From positions 6,219,494 to 6,283,493 of the forward strand of contig JANVCC010000077.1 in the NCBI GenBank assembly GCA_025345505.1: a stretch of DNA of 64,000 nt, given 5' to 3'. Shown piece by piece: positions 47,801 to 58,789 of this stretch. Numbering within the stretch: the stretch's first letter is position 1; each line of letters starts with the position of its first letter. The position numbers and the translations under genes are program-made. Under the pieces are notes generated by a model. It made no database searches. It saw only the letters and a program-made list of their open reading frames with translations, and was not told the DNA's origin. The DNA is from Todiramphus chloris collaris (lineage: Eukaryota; Chordata; Aves; Coraciiformes; Alcedinidae).

Positions 47801-50800
47801 TCCCTGGGATACAGATAGAAGGACAAAGCAGTCATTCTCTTTTTCTCCCATGGTAAGTGGTCTCTGCCCTTTTGATATTAAATATATGGGGTCTTTCCAG
47901 AAGGGTAGTGCGAAATGTCAAAGAGATAATGTATTTAAGCATTCGTCTGGTTTGCAACCATTTTGTACCCACCACACAAAGACATAGAAGGATTCTCACT
48001 CATTTCTCTGCACTCATCATGCTGCCATTGTGGGACCAGAACATAATGAGATGAATAGGAAGCATTTCCACAGCATGAGCAATGTAGGAACATCATTATT
48101 AATGTTCGTACAAAATATCCCATCTCTACATGATGTCTACATATCTGAGATACAGCCCTCTGCCAGATAGAAAAAACCATGACCATCCCACAGTGATCTG
48201 TTACTTAATGGAAAGTCTGCTCAAATTTCAGTTTAAATTGCATTTATTATTTATGTCTCAAATACAGAGTATGTATACTGAATATGTTTTCCCCTTATAG
48301 TGCTGGAGGATTAGTAGTTTCCATTTAAATTGGCAGATATTGGCCCAGAAGGATGTTGAATGTGTCCATTTTCAATATTTTCAAATTCTCAAAGTCCTTT
48401 GAAATCAGTGCAAAATTTATAATCAAGTAAGTAGCCTTTTCTATATATACTGAGGTGCACGTTTTCGTGTGACTGGGGCCAGGGTCCTTCAGCTTAGCTC
48501 CCAGTCACTGTCCTTTTCCGTCTGGCTCCTGGTGGGTTAAGCAAGCACTCCTCATGGTTCAGTGTGCCAGCCAGGGGGCAGAATCCGTAAGGATGGGGTT
48601 CAAGGGGATGTACAGGGGTAAAGATGGACAGTTATATGTGTGGTGTTGGAGGCGATGCACACTGGGGTGGTTGTGGTGGCTTTACCTGCAGGTAAAACAC
48701 TAGATAATATTGTAGATTACCCTCCAGCAGGGGTGGTTTTCAAATATAATCTTGACATCTTTGATAGTTAATTTCTGACATTTGTTGTCTGTGACTTGTT
48801 CACAAGCAGCTCATTGCAGATGCTTAGTGCTCAGCAACCTGTGTGTGATGTCTTTTGAGCTTGCTTGGGTGGGCTGCAGGCCACCAGGCAGGAATGGGTG
48901 CCCATAGCACTGCAGATCTCACTGGCACAGTGAATTCAGGTATTTGAATAACTTGTTGCTGAGATATCTGGATGTATCTGACAAAATTTGTGTTTCAGTT
49001 GGTTTTTTTTTCGAAAGCCTTGGAATGATTCAGTTTAACTTCTCACACTAACTCATTCATATTCATATTTGCTATAGTAGACATTTTGAATGCTTTACTT
49101 AAAGCTGCTCCCAGAAGTACAGAGTGGAACAGATGGTAGAAAGAGCTAGGAATTTTCTTGATTTTTTATGGGTTGGACAACAACCACAACCTGATCCAAC
49201 AAATTTTCTTGTTCTCAAACATTTTACTGTCAATACACTCCTCAGGAATGTACTCAGAGTTGTTTGGGGACATGGAAAAATATTTACCTCAGCCTTCCAC
49301 AATTTATTACTTATTGTTTGAAAAAGTTGCCTCTTTTCTGTGCCAGCATTTATCATCTTGGGAAACATACTGGAATATAGCAGTGATATTAAACAATAAT
49401 ATGCTCTTTGCTGGGATAAAATAATATTGCTGGGCCACTGCAGAGGAAGCCAAAAACCACATGTGAAATGGTTCCTTTGGAAGGGCAAAAAGTCTCAAAG
49501 TTTGTTAGCAAATAATTTAGCTAGTGGTGCAGACATCAAATGGCTTCGGCAGCACTTGCAAAGCTATTCTGAATATGCATTTCCCCTGGAGTGCTGGTGC
49601 ACAAAGCCACTGTAATGAAGGTTAGAACTGTAATAATAAGAGTTCCTCACCAGTAAAAAATAATAATATAATAAAATAAAAAAAAACAACTTGCTGAAGC
49701 ATTAGGGGAAGAAAGGATTGACTGTGTGAGTCTTTCAGCAGTTCACATTAATTTAACTTCTGTTTGCATGGCCCTGAATTAGGGGCTGCCTTAGCTCCTG
49801 GGCAAGGCTGGCAGCTCAACATTCCTTCTTCACCTTGGCTGGAGAGGGAGAGGCTTCCATCCCTCTCCTCCAGTCTTTTCTTCAATGAGCATTTTTTACA
49901 CAGTTGTACATCTCCATCCCAGCCCCCCAGCTAGTTTCATACTTGCTCTTATTCAGTCCCTTATGTTTGGTGGAGATTTCCCCTATAAAATTGCACAGCT
50001 ACAAATGCAGCATTCTTTAACTATTTCCCTAAAATCCCCCCCTTGCTGAGCGCCTATGAAATACTTGATAAGAGCTACACAGTCCTGTGTGTGCAGTAAA
50101 ATGAGTGTCCTCAAGGACTTCCTCACTGTCTGGTTGTGTCTGCCTGCTACCTCTTGTTGTAGGATGCCCAGTAAGACTGGGGGAGGAGAGACAATATTTA
50201 CTGTAGTGCCTCAATGCAGCCTGCTACAAGGAGCCCTTGAAGCTTCCTCTGCAGCCCATAAATCAGATGAATGCAAACCAACAGCTAATCTAAGGTGTAT
50301 CTTGAATCACCCCTCTCTTCTGAGTGGACTTCAGCTGGCTCAGCTGGGTGCCTGAAGCTCTGTGCTCCTCATCAGCTGAAGGTGATAGCTCCCAAACGGG
50401 GCATGTGCAGCAGGACCCTCTTCAGGTCCCCCTTTGTTGCCCCAGGACCACACAAGTGTGCAGTGCCCAGTGTTGGGACAGCTGAGGGGACCTCAGCAGG
50501 GAGGGGGCTGCAATGTTTCCAGGAGGTGTCGGGGTGCCATTTCACCATTTCAGCTGGTTGCTCATTTTGGCACAACGCACGGTATGTTATTTAACCCCCT
50601 AAAGACTTGCTCGTCCTGTGGGTGACCTCACGTACACCAAAGAAAAATACAAACTTTGCTTCCCTTTTGATAGATGCAAAGGGGAAAAGAGGGGGGAAAG
50701 GATCATCACTGTGTTTGGAAGGAGAAGAAACAGGATTAGAATGGACAGGGGAGATGAAAGGAATGAAGCAATTCTCAAAAAATATTAATAACTACTAATA

Positions 50801-51184
50801 AAGGCATATTTGAATAGCGAATTGAGTTGTGAAGGATCCAAAGAGCCCCGCATGTGCTGGAATTGTCCTGGCCCACCTCTGAAGTGCTCCCACCCGAAGA
50901 GCAGGGTGCCCCAGTTTCTTGAAAGCGCGCTCTGGACTCGACACAAGGTGTGAAACAAATCTTTGAACCCTGGGTGCTTTGCCCAACGCCTGTTCCTTTA
51001 TTAGAAACCCAGAAGCCAGCATGGAATAAGCAGGGTAGCAGTAAAGCGCGGCACATTTTTATAGCAAGGCCAAATCTTTATTATGCTTCTTGGCCCAGTT
51101 TAGTGGAGAACACTGCTGGGCCTGATTTCAGTTTTGATATCATACACTGAGGCTGCAGACCCTTAAGAGTACAAGCTGGAGAAA
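41810..51184. other. Intergenic sequence
   Basis: No recognised gene. An exon-like block with consensus splice sites is at 45,376-45,479 (see its entry). The rest is AT-rich sequence with scattered short frames. Confidence 0.7.
45376..45479 (+). other. Candidate exon A (hypothetical, 104 nt)
   Basis: An acceptor (GTGCTTGCGTTCAG) precedes 104 nt ending in a donor GTAAGC. One frame is open throughout: RFALGPSPAREN, then an ATG at 45412 with A at -3, then MTEKSNTEVMHNGAVCVSEG and EL. It retains a local CpG cluster (CAACGGCGCGGTGTGCG), unusual in this AT-rich neighbourhood. Read straight through, the frame ends at TAA 45481-45483, just beyond the donor. I do not recognise the peptide. It could be a first coding exon of an unknown gene, a lncRNA exon, a conserved noncoding element or chance. 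Confidence 0.25.
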
Positions 51185-51590
51185 AGAACATAGAAAATGT
51201 TAGGAATGAGAAAAGGCCATTCAACACATTGATGCTTGTCTCTTGTAATACAGCGTTTCCCCCAGGATAGCATCTAATTGCTTCTTGAACGAGCCCACTG
51301 TCTTTGCCTCAACAACCTTGCCCAGTAGGCCATTCCAAACATTTATTATTCTTTGAGTGACAAAGCACTTCCTTATGTCTCCTCTGAATTTGTTTTTTGA
51401 ACTTCCATTTATGCCCCCGATCCTGTCATCTGTGCAGTATCAAAAGTACTAACATGCATTGATATTATCCATTCAGCTAAGAATTTTGTATACTTCAGTT
51501 AGACCCCCCTTAAATATCTTTTTTTTTTTTTTTCCCCTTTTTTTTTTTAAGTTGAATAGATTGAGGGTTTTTTTTCACCTTTCAGTAACT
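51185..51590 (-). mobile_element. Degenerate ancient CR1-like LINE relic, minus orientation
   Basis: The stretch around 51,290-51,425 has the block order of old CR1/L3-type LINE 3' regions read in antisense (GCCATTCCAAACATTTATTA, GTGACAAAGCACTTCCTTAT, GTCTCCTCTGAATTTG). It is much more diverged than the other copies and is interrupted by T-rich tracts near 51,520. Boundaries are approximate. Confidence 0.55.
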
Positions 51591-52085
51591 TCTACAATTT
51601 TATCCTGGAACCAAGTTGAGCAAAAATATTTGTTAAAGCCTGGCTTACATTAGACCACACTGAAAGGATGTATAAAGTGTACTATAGAAACATATTTCAG
51701 TAAGTTCCCACACACACTTTTGGAGGCTAAACTACCATTTAGTTTCCCTGATGCTTGTGTCTAGTTATTTTGACAAAAGTTAATCAGGAAGAGGACAAGA
51801 ATAAGAACCTTGATATAAAATTTGGAAAAAGCTGATAATCTCTGAATGTTTCCATTTACACTGCAGGCTTCCATCCCCTGCCTCTTTTGTCTTTCTCCAA
51901 GTAGTGATTTTTATTTTTTTTTTTACAGAGAATTGTTTATCATATGGGTTTCTCCTTGTGATGATGCTTTGCAGAATCTGTATGAAGAAATGTCAAAATT
52001 CATCTGCATTCCCCTCAAAAACCACAGAATCAAACAGTCAGAGGTTCAGCCTTCATCCACCACCACAACTGAGGTGAATAGTTCA

Positions 52086-52175
52086 TTACCTTTTTGGATG
52101 AAATTCTAAGGCATGTGTTACGCAGGAGGCCAAAACCGATGATCTAATGGTCCCTCCTGACCCTAAAAAATATCT
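52086..52175 (+). mobile_element. 3' end fragment of an ancient CR1-like LINE, plus orientation
   Basis: TTACGCAGGAGGCC followed by GATGATCTAATGGTCCCTCC and TGACCCTAAAA matches my memory of the 3'-terminal region of old amniote CR1/L3 elements (AGGAGGTCAGACTAGATGAT, then AATGGTCCCTTCTGGCCTTA). Only about 90 bp are recognisable. Confidence 0.55.
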
Positions 52176-55100
52176 ACAAATAATGATTATAGATGAAATA
52201 TATATGCTTTGCACAAAGTCAAAACCAGCAGACTTTGGGTGGGAACAAGAAATTAAGGAAAGGAATTTTGCCGTAGCCCTTTCCCAGAAGCTGGACAAAC
52301 AGCTCCAAGCACTAGCCTGACTGCAGCAGTGACTGCTTATTCATTGTCTCTCCACTTTTTCTATTATATTAATAATGTGTTTGGTTGGGGGTTTTTTTAG
52401 GCCATCTGTGCATCTTTTCATTTTCTCTGAATACCTTCCTGATGCATTTGTAGGAATGTGGGATCCGAGCGAGGTGGGCGGGTTGTCCCTACAGAGTGTG
52501 GCTGAGCTGGGATTATTTCCTCATGGCCTCTTCATGGATATAAACATATGCTTTCCACAGCAGCACTGAGTTTTGCGTCAGGTAAATTAGTATTGGGACT
52601 AATTAGTTTATGCACAGCACTAGCAGCATTTGCAGTCTGGAAATCAGTTTGTTCAGCATCATCCTGTGTATTTTCTTGCACAGGGTTGCACTGTGGGACC
52701 CAGACACAATGCATCTCCTCTGAGCAAGTCATTCTCCTTTCTCCTGGCTGGGATCATAGCTGTCAGTCACCGCTGTGCCAGTGTTGTGTTGGACTATACT
52801 GGATCTTCTGGGGGTAATGAACAGATCACCCCGTAAGTCTCATGAAAATATTTGTGCTGTTATACTATCAGGGAGAGAAAACTGACGTATGAGAAGGTAA
52901 TTATCAGGATCACACTTCAGTTCTTCTCTGAAAAATATGTCCAACATTTGCTTTGCTACAGGCCCTGGGAATCTCCCATGATTTGTCAAAAAATAATTGT
53001 TGGTGGTATAACAAATTTGTTATTCAGTTCCCTAAGTGTTGGTTGTATGCAATCTGGAAAGCTGATTTGTTTATGTTCATATTTTTCCTATATTCCCTTA
53101 CCCATTTTTTGTCATTATCTTTATTTTTACAGGTTTATTTTTCTCCAGTGTGTTCTTGTTGTTCAAACTTTGTTTTTGTATATTTATTTAAAGGCAGATT
53201 TCAAAAGAGTTCAGTCTCTGGGTTTACTGAAGGATTCAAATTCTTGCTAGTACTTCATCTCCCCTGGTATTTTTGCAAATGCTCTTGTTCCCCTTACCCA
53301 TCTAGCTAGTGCTAACCTCTTTGGTCTCTTTGCTGCTCACATCTGTTGCTCACAAACCACAGACTCTTAGTTTTGAACCACAATCCCCTTATATTCAGCA
53401 TGTCTTTGGACGTCATCTGCTCCTTGTTCTGCACCTTTTTTATTACAGAGGAATTCTGAGGCTTCTTGAATTGAACTATTTTTAGAAGCCTCAAACATTT
53501 TTCTTCACAGATAGATTTTTTTACCTAGGAGGGTTTAATTCCTACACCACATAACACTGCTGCCAGAAGCTGAGGGCCTGAAGCTGGGCACCATGCAGGG
53601 GCAGGGTACCAACCTGTGGCATAGAAAAGCCTAGACCAAGACTTTCTTTTCTCTCAGGCTTCCTCTGGGGTTCTAGCAAAGTCATTGAATCTTTCTGCTT
53701 CAATACCATGTCTGTACAAATGCTGATTTAAACCTCTCTATAACGTGCACCTACAAAGAGACTGTTGGAAGTGGCCAAGGGTGGCAGACACCTTGCAAAG
53801 GGCTTTGCCAACCAAGCTGCACCATGGCCTGGCATGAAAGTGCCATTCTGCTTCCCGCGAAGGTCTTCCCAACTCCACATGCAGTAAGACCCCACCAGGT
53901 GAACCTACAATGAAAGAGACATTTGCCACATCCCTTGGATCAGAGCTGTCTGGGGGGAAGAACATCTCTAGGACTGAGACCATGATAGCTCCATGTCCTG
54001 ATGGAAGCAATGTAAAAAGGCCAGTGAGGCTTTCGTTATCTTTGGCAACATTTTCTTTCCATTCTGTCCAGTGTTTCAGATTGTTAGGGCTGCTTGTCCT
54101 GTCAGACCTACCAAATATAACTAGAGCATTCACTGGATTTAAACATTTTCAAGTGTTTACAACCACATCTCCTCCCCGGGGGGATCTCCAAGCTGCGCTG
54201 CTTGCTGTATTGTGTTTGGCTGGCTCTTTAGAGTTTCTGAATTTATGCGCTTAAAAATCAATGAGCCTTGGTTAGACAAGAACCCAAACACTGTGACTTC
54301 TTACTTGGGTGACTCCACTCCTAGGATTTCAGAGAGATTATGAGAGATATAAATAAACCTCAGTTTTGTAGCCTTCAGAGTTTTTATCAAAATTTTACGT
54401 CGATGATTTAACGTTGAGGGCCAGATATGTCGTGTGAATCACACTTAAAACCATAGGTAGTCTTTATGTGGTAAAGTATGAGAAGAAAATTAAATAATAA
54501 ATGAGTTGTAGCTGAGGTTTCTTAGGCCTCTGGTATCCAGAGAGCTAGTGACAAAGAAGCCCATGGTAATGTAGTGCCCGGTTGTATAAATATTATCACT
54601 CAGCTCCGGGCTCTTTTGCACCATGTAGATCTCATGCCCTGTAGCTCCCCAGGGCAGCTGGGTGGCAAATGCAAGCGTGCAGATATGTCTACAGCCAGGC
54701 CTGTCCTCTCTGCACAGTGGGCAGCATGAATGCAAGCTTTCTTCTGCTCTGGACTTCAGAGCTCCCCAAAGGCTCGTTCAGGCTCTTTGAAAGTGAAATG
54801 AGCAGAGTTTGGACCTTTGTTTAAAATATAGCCAGGCCATACCTAAAGTTGTGTACTGGGACACCCACACTCAGCTGCGGGCTACGTGGCTGAAGTCCTC
54901 ATCATGGGCTGTCTCTCTGCTGCAGTATTTTGTGTCAAGCTGAAGCAAACAGGACTTTTCCTTCTTCTTTGAAAGAGCCATAGAAGAGGCTTGAAGAGGT
55001 GGAAGAAACAAGCAGAAGAAATCAGGGTGGAAAAAAGGCTAGAGAGAGAAAGAAAGAGACTGAGAGGGAGAGGCAGCAAGGGGAGAGAAGTAGCTGTCTC

Positions 55101-57274
55101 TCTCAACAGTCAAGGGACATGTACCATCTCCTTCTCAGTATAAAGAGGTTGTGTGGGAAGGGGGAGATGACAGATAATATATCAAAGGAAATGAATTGCA
55201 GTATTAAGATCCTGACTTTGCTTTGTCAAATTTGCAGGTGATTATTGTATAACTCTTTACAGCTCCTCTCAGTGATGGAAATGCTTTTCATGTCCTCAAG
55301 ACATAGTACTACTGGTAAAAGCAACAGCTCTTCAGAGAGATGCTTACTTGAAGTAGCAGAAGGCTTCTTAAATCTCCTTCAGGCTTCTAACACTGTTACC
55401 ATTCTGTGTAGTCTTTATGTACTTGAGACACATTTTCCTCCCTGGCAGTAAAATTAGAGTTCCAAAAATACAGTGGGGAATCTCTGAAGTAAAATTTAGC
55501 TCAAATTTATAATTTTCAATTTGATGTGATAATCAGCACGATTCGGAACAATTGCTTTGGTATCAGGAACCAAGGAAAACTACTATAGCATAAATCAGTG
55601 AACATATGGCAAGCATGGCCTTGCGGTAATCATGCTGGAAGAAGAATTGATCAGCGGTCCACCAAATTAAGTCAGATCTGATCCCAAAACACCACTGAAA
55701 GCCATGGATAAGTTTTTACTGGCAGCAAAGGATTCCTAAGCAAACCCTTTGACAGCAGTCATTTTCACAGGTAGCTGAGATTTGATAGATACAAAAGCTG
55801 AAGGTTGCTGACCATCAAAATGTGACCAAAGGATTTTCTGTGATGAAACAGCAAAAGAGGACCTTGGAATGGCAAATGGTTCAGTAACAGGCAGGAAAAT
55901 TTCCTGTGTAATGTAAAAAGGATACTGAAGAGTGAAAGGAGGCATGCAAAGAAAGAAAGGAAACTCATATTTCAAAATATCGCAACAAAAAACCTCCATG
56001 TTTTAAAAACAAACGAACTAAACAATTGTTTCAGATTTTTGTTCATTGCTCAAAAATCAAGTCAATCGTTCATTTATTTTTCTGTTTGATCATATTCTCT
56101 TTTCTTTCTTCTCTTCTTCTACATTCTGCCTTTTTGGTGACTGGAGAAATGTGGGGGATGACAGAAGAAGAGAGGAAAAGGAAGAAACCAAGACAAAAAA
56201 GCCAAAATGTAAAAAGCTAAGTATTTCCAGGCACTCTGACCATATTCCATGTCCTTTGGACAGGAAAGTACTTCAGAGTGCTTTGCGATTTTCCTCCTGC
56301 TGGTTTTGAACACCAGTAGAAATGGGGCACGGAGAACCCTTGTGCAAGTTGGTACATCTCGAGGTGAGATGTTTACAGTGCAGATAGAGTGGGGCTCCCT
56401 GGGAGGTGAGAAGGAATTCACTGTGCCTGCTGGGCACAGTGTATGTGCAAGACCTCACGGGTACTCAGAAAATTTTCCTTTTTTTTTTTATAAGACCAGC
56501 TGGTCAAATGAAGATAAAATTTCTGTCCTACAATCAAGTATCTTTAATATTCTTATTCTGTAGTGGATAGTTTCATAGCAGCCTTTGAGGCATCCTCAGA
56601 CTTTCAGCTCCTAAAGATCAATGCTTTGCCCTGGGAAACAAAATAAACATTAAAAAACCCCCAAAACATATAAAAAGATTTTGTTCAGTGTGACTTTTCT
56701 GGGGGTGAAAGCAGGGGGCTGGAGGGAAGAGTATTTCTTGATAACCAGTCTGAAGTGGTTCCCAAACACTGAAGCCTAGAACAGTAAAGAAAATTTATAA
56801 GTACATCTCTCTGTTGGCCTTTCCCCAACCCTTGGTGCTCATCATTCATGGCTTTAAAATAGTAAAAGAAAGGGAGAGTTGTAAACAGAAAACAAAATCA
56901 AACCAAAACAAACGTCTTGAAAACAAACTCAGATCCTGGCTATCGCTTCTGCCCTCCAAATCAGGAAAATTCACACCTCATTGCCATCTATGGGGATTCC
57001 AGAGAAGTCATATCCAAACGGGACCAGTTATTTGAATGAAAAATTCAGCCATCACCCTTCTGCTGCCTTCCTGTGTCAGCTTGTCAGCTGCCAGAACTGG
57101 CACGCAGAAAAAGACCTCTTCGGCCTTGCACCGTTTGAAGTGAAACTTTTTGGGGAATACTGAAAGTCACTCACAGTCCCAGGGGAATGGTGAGCCATTT
57201 TTTTTTTCCACAGTCCCTTCTTTGTAGTTTACTTTCCCCTATATCCTGGGTTTGTTTTTTTTTTCTTCCTGCAG

Positions 57275-57369
57275 CTTTTCTGATCACAGTATCACAGTGA
57301 CTTTATCACCGTCACCTCCTCATTGTGAACCAGCCCATCCCTTGGAGGCACAGAGCCATTGTGGAGGTG
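57275..57369 (+). other. Candidate exon B (hypothetical, 95 nt)
   Basis: A near-ideal polypyrimidine tract and acceptor (TTTTTTTTCTTCCTGCAG) precede a 95-nt block ending GAGGTG followed by a consensus GTAAGT donor. Exactly one frame is open (starting after the first base): FSDHSITVTLSPSPPHCEPA, then HPLEAQSHCGG. The entry phase (two bases carried in) equals the exit phase of candidate exon A. I found no convincing following exon before 64,000. It could be an exon of an unknown + strand transcript or a chance match. Confidence 0.3.
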
Positions 57370-58430
57370 GTAAGTAATTTGTTTTGTTCAATGGATTTCT
57401 TGTTATGCATGCATGCAAAGCCCCTTTTATCTCACATTTAAATTTGTGTTTTCCCTCTTATGATTGGTTTTGTGACATCAAAAAGCTTTCAGCATCTTCA
57501 AAAATCAGGAAGAACAAACTCTTAGAAAAAATAAAATAAAAATAAAAAGAAATCCTTCCTAGTACACCCAGCATTTCAGTGCAGCTTTAAAAAAGAAGAG
57601 ATTCACATGGGATACTGGCTACTAACGACTATGGAAATAAGCCTGATTTTTTGATCTCTAGGCCCAAACATTATTCATATTTTTTTCCTTAGCCTCAAAC
57701 AATGTCTTCAGATAGCCCAGGTAAAAGCAAGCCAGAAACAAAACAACATCATAGAGGAATTGCTTTATGCAGATACTTTCAGCTACGCTACACAACTTGC
57801 ATTGTCTTTGAACCCAGTGTGATGAGAGAATGATTTGAGGCTCCAGGGACGACTCCTGGATATGTTTTTACTTCAGTGTATTGTAGCGAGACAGAAGTCT
57901 TTGGCTTAAGAAATGCGTTCAGCCATCTTCTGCATTTAGGGTGGGGGTTATTGTTATTTCTATCTCTCTAGTAACACTTTGGACAACGTTGAGAGCTGAG
58001 GTCAAGGAGCAGACACGCTGTACATATGAGGTTATGCAGACTCTCTTTAACCTTTAAGAAAATGTTTTGTCTGTGATTAGTGAGAGTCTGAGAGCAGAAG
58101 TGGGAAAGTCTGAGCCAAACCCTCCTCCTCAAAACCAGGAGAAGTGGCTATAATAGTTAGGCTGCTTTTCAGTAAAGGACACCTATATATCCTTTGTTTT
58201 TCAGTCACCTGCCTACTTTCCTAGGAATGCTTTTACCAATTGACTTTTTGAGAACAGGTTAACATTTGCCTAAATATCTACAGTGGAATGAAATATTGAA
58301 CCTCAATATAAGCTGATTGTACATAGTCCATGTACTCTGACTTGCAGTACCTACATTTTTAGATTCAAACATCTTCAGGGGGAAGGCACTTGGAACACAT
58401 TCCACAGAATGGCTGTCAGAGGTTGTCTGA

Positions 58431-58789
58431 GAATCATAGAATCATAGAATGGTAGGAGTTAGAAGGGACCTGTCAGATCACCAAGTCCAACCCCCCTGCC
58501 AGTGCAGGAATACCCAGGGCAGGCCACACAGGAACTGGGCTTGAAAGTTTCCAGAGAAGGAGACTCCACAACCTCTCTGGGCAGCCTGTTCCAGTGCTCT
58601 GTCACTCTCGTAGTGAAGAAGTTATTCCTTGTGTTGAGGTGGAACTTCTTGTGTTTCCCCTTGCTACCATTACCTCTTGTCCTGTCACAGGGAACCACTG
58701 AAAAGAGACTGTCCCCTTCTACTTGAGACTCACCCTTCAGATATTTGTAAATATTAATAAGATCCCCTCTCAGTCTTCTCTTTTTTTCA
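58431..58789 (-). mobile_element. CR1 LINE fragment, 5'-truncated, minus orientation
   Basis: The reverse complement of a CR1 3' end. The left edge shows the terminal repeat as GAATCATAGAATCATAGAAT, followed by GGGACCTGTCAGATCACCAA, AGTCCAACCCCCCTGCC and the antisense ORF2 end. On the minus strand the frame includes NTRNNFFTTRVTEHWNRLPR and EVVESPSLETF, the ORF2 C-terminal signature. About 360 bp remain; the boundary on the right lies in the TCTCAGTCTTCTCTTTTTTT stretch. It belongs to a different CR1 subfamily from the copy at 41.3 kb. Confidence 0.93.

Larger units (their letters stand above)
51591..58430. other. Intergenic sequence
   Basis: Contains the CR1-like 3' end at 52,086 and candidate exon B at 57,275-57,369. 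No recognised gene; open frames are short and lack family signatures. Confidence 0.7.

Noticed and set aside
57693-57720. Short exon-like block after candidate exon B (TTTTTTTCCTTAG ... CAG|GTAAAA)
   Set aside because: In the phase required by exon B it meets TAG after seven codons, so it does not extend that reading frame.
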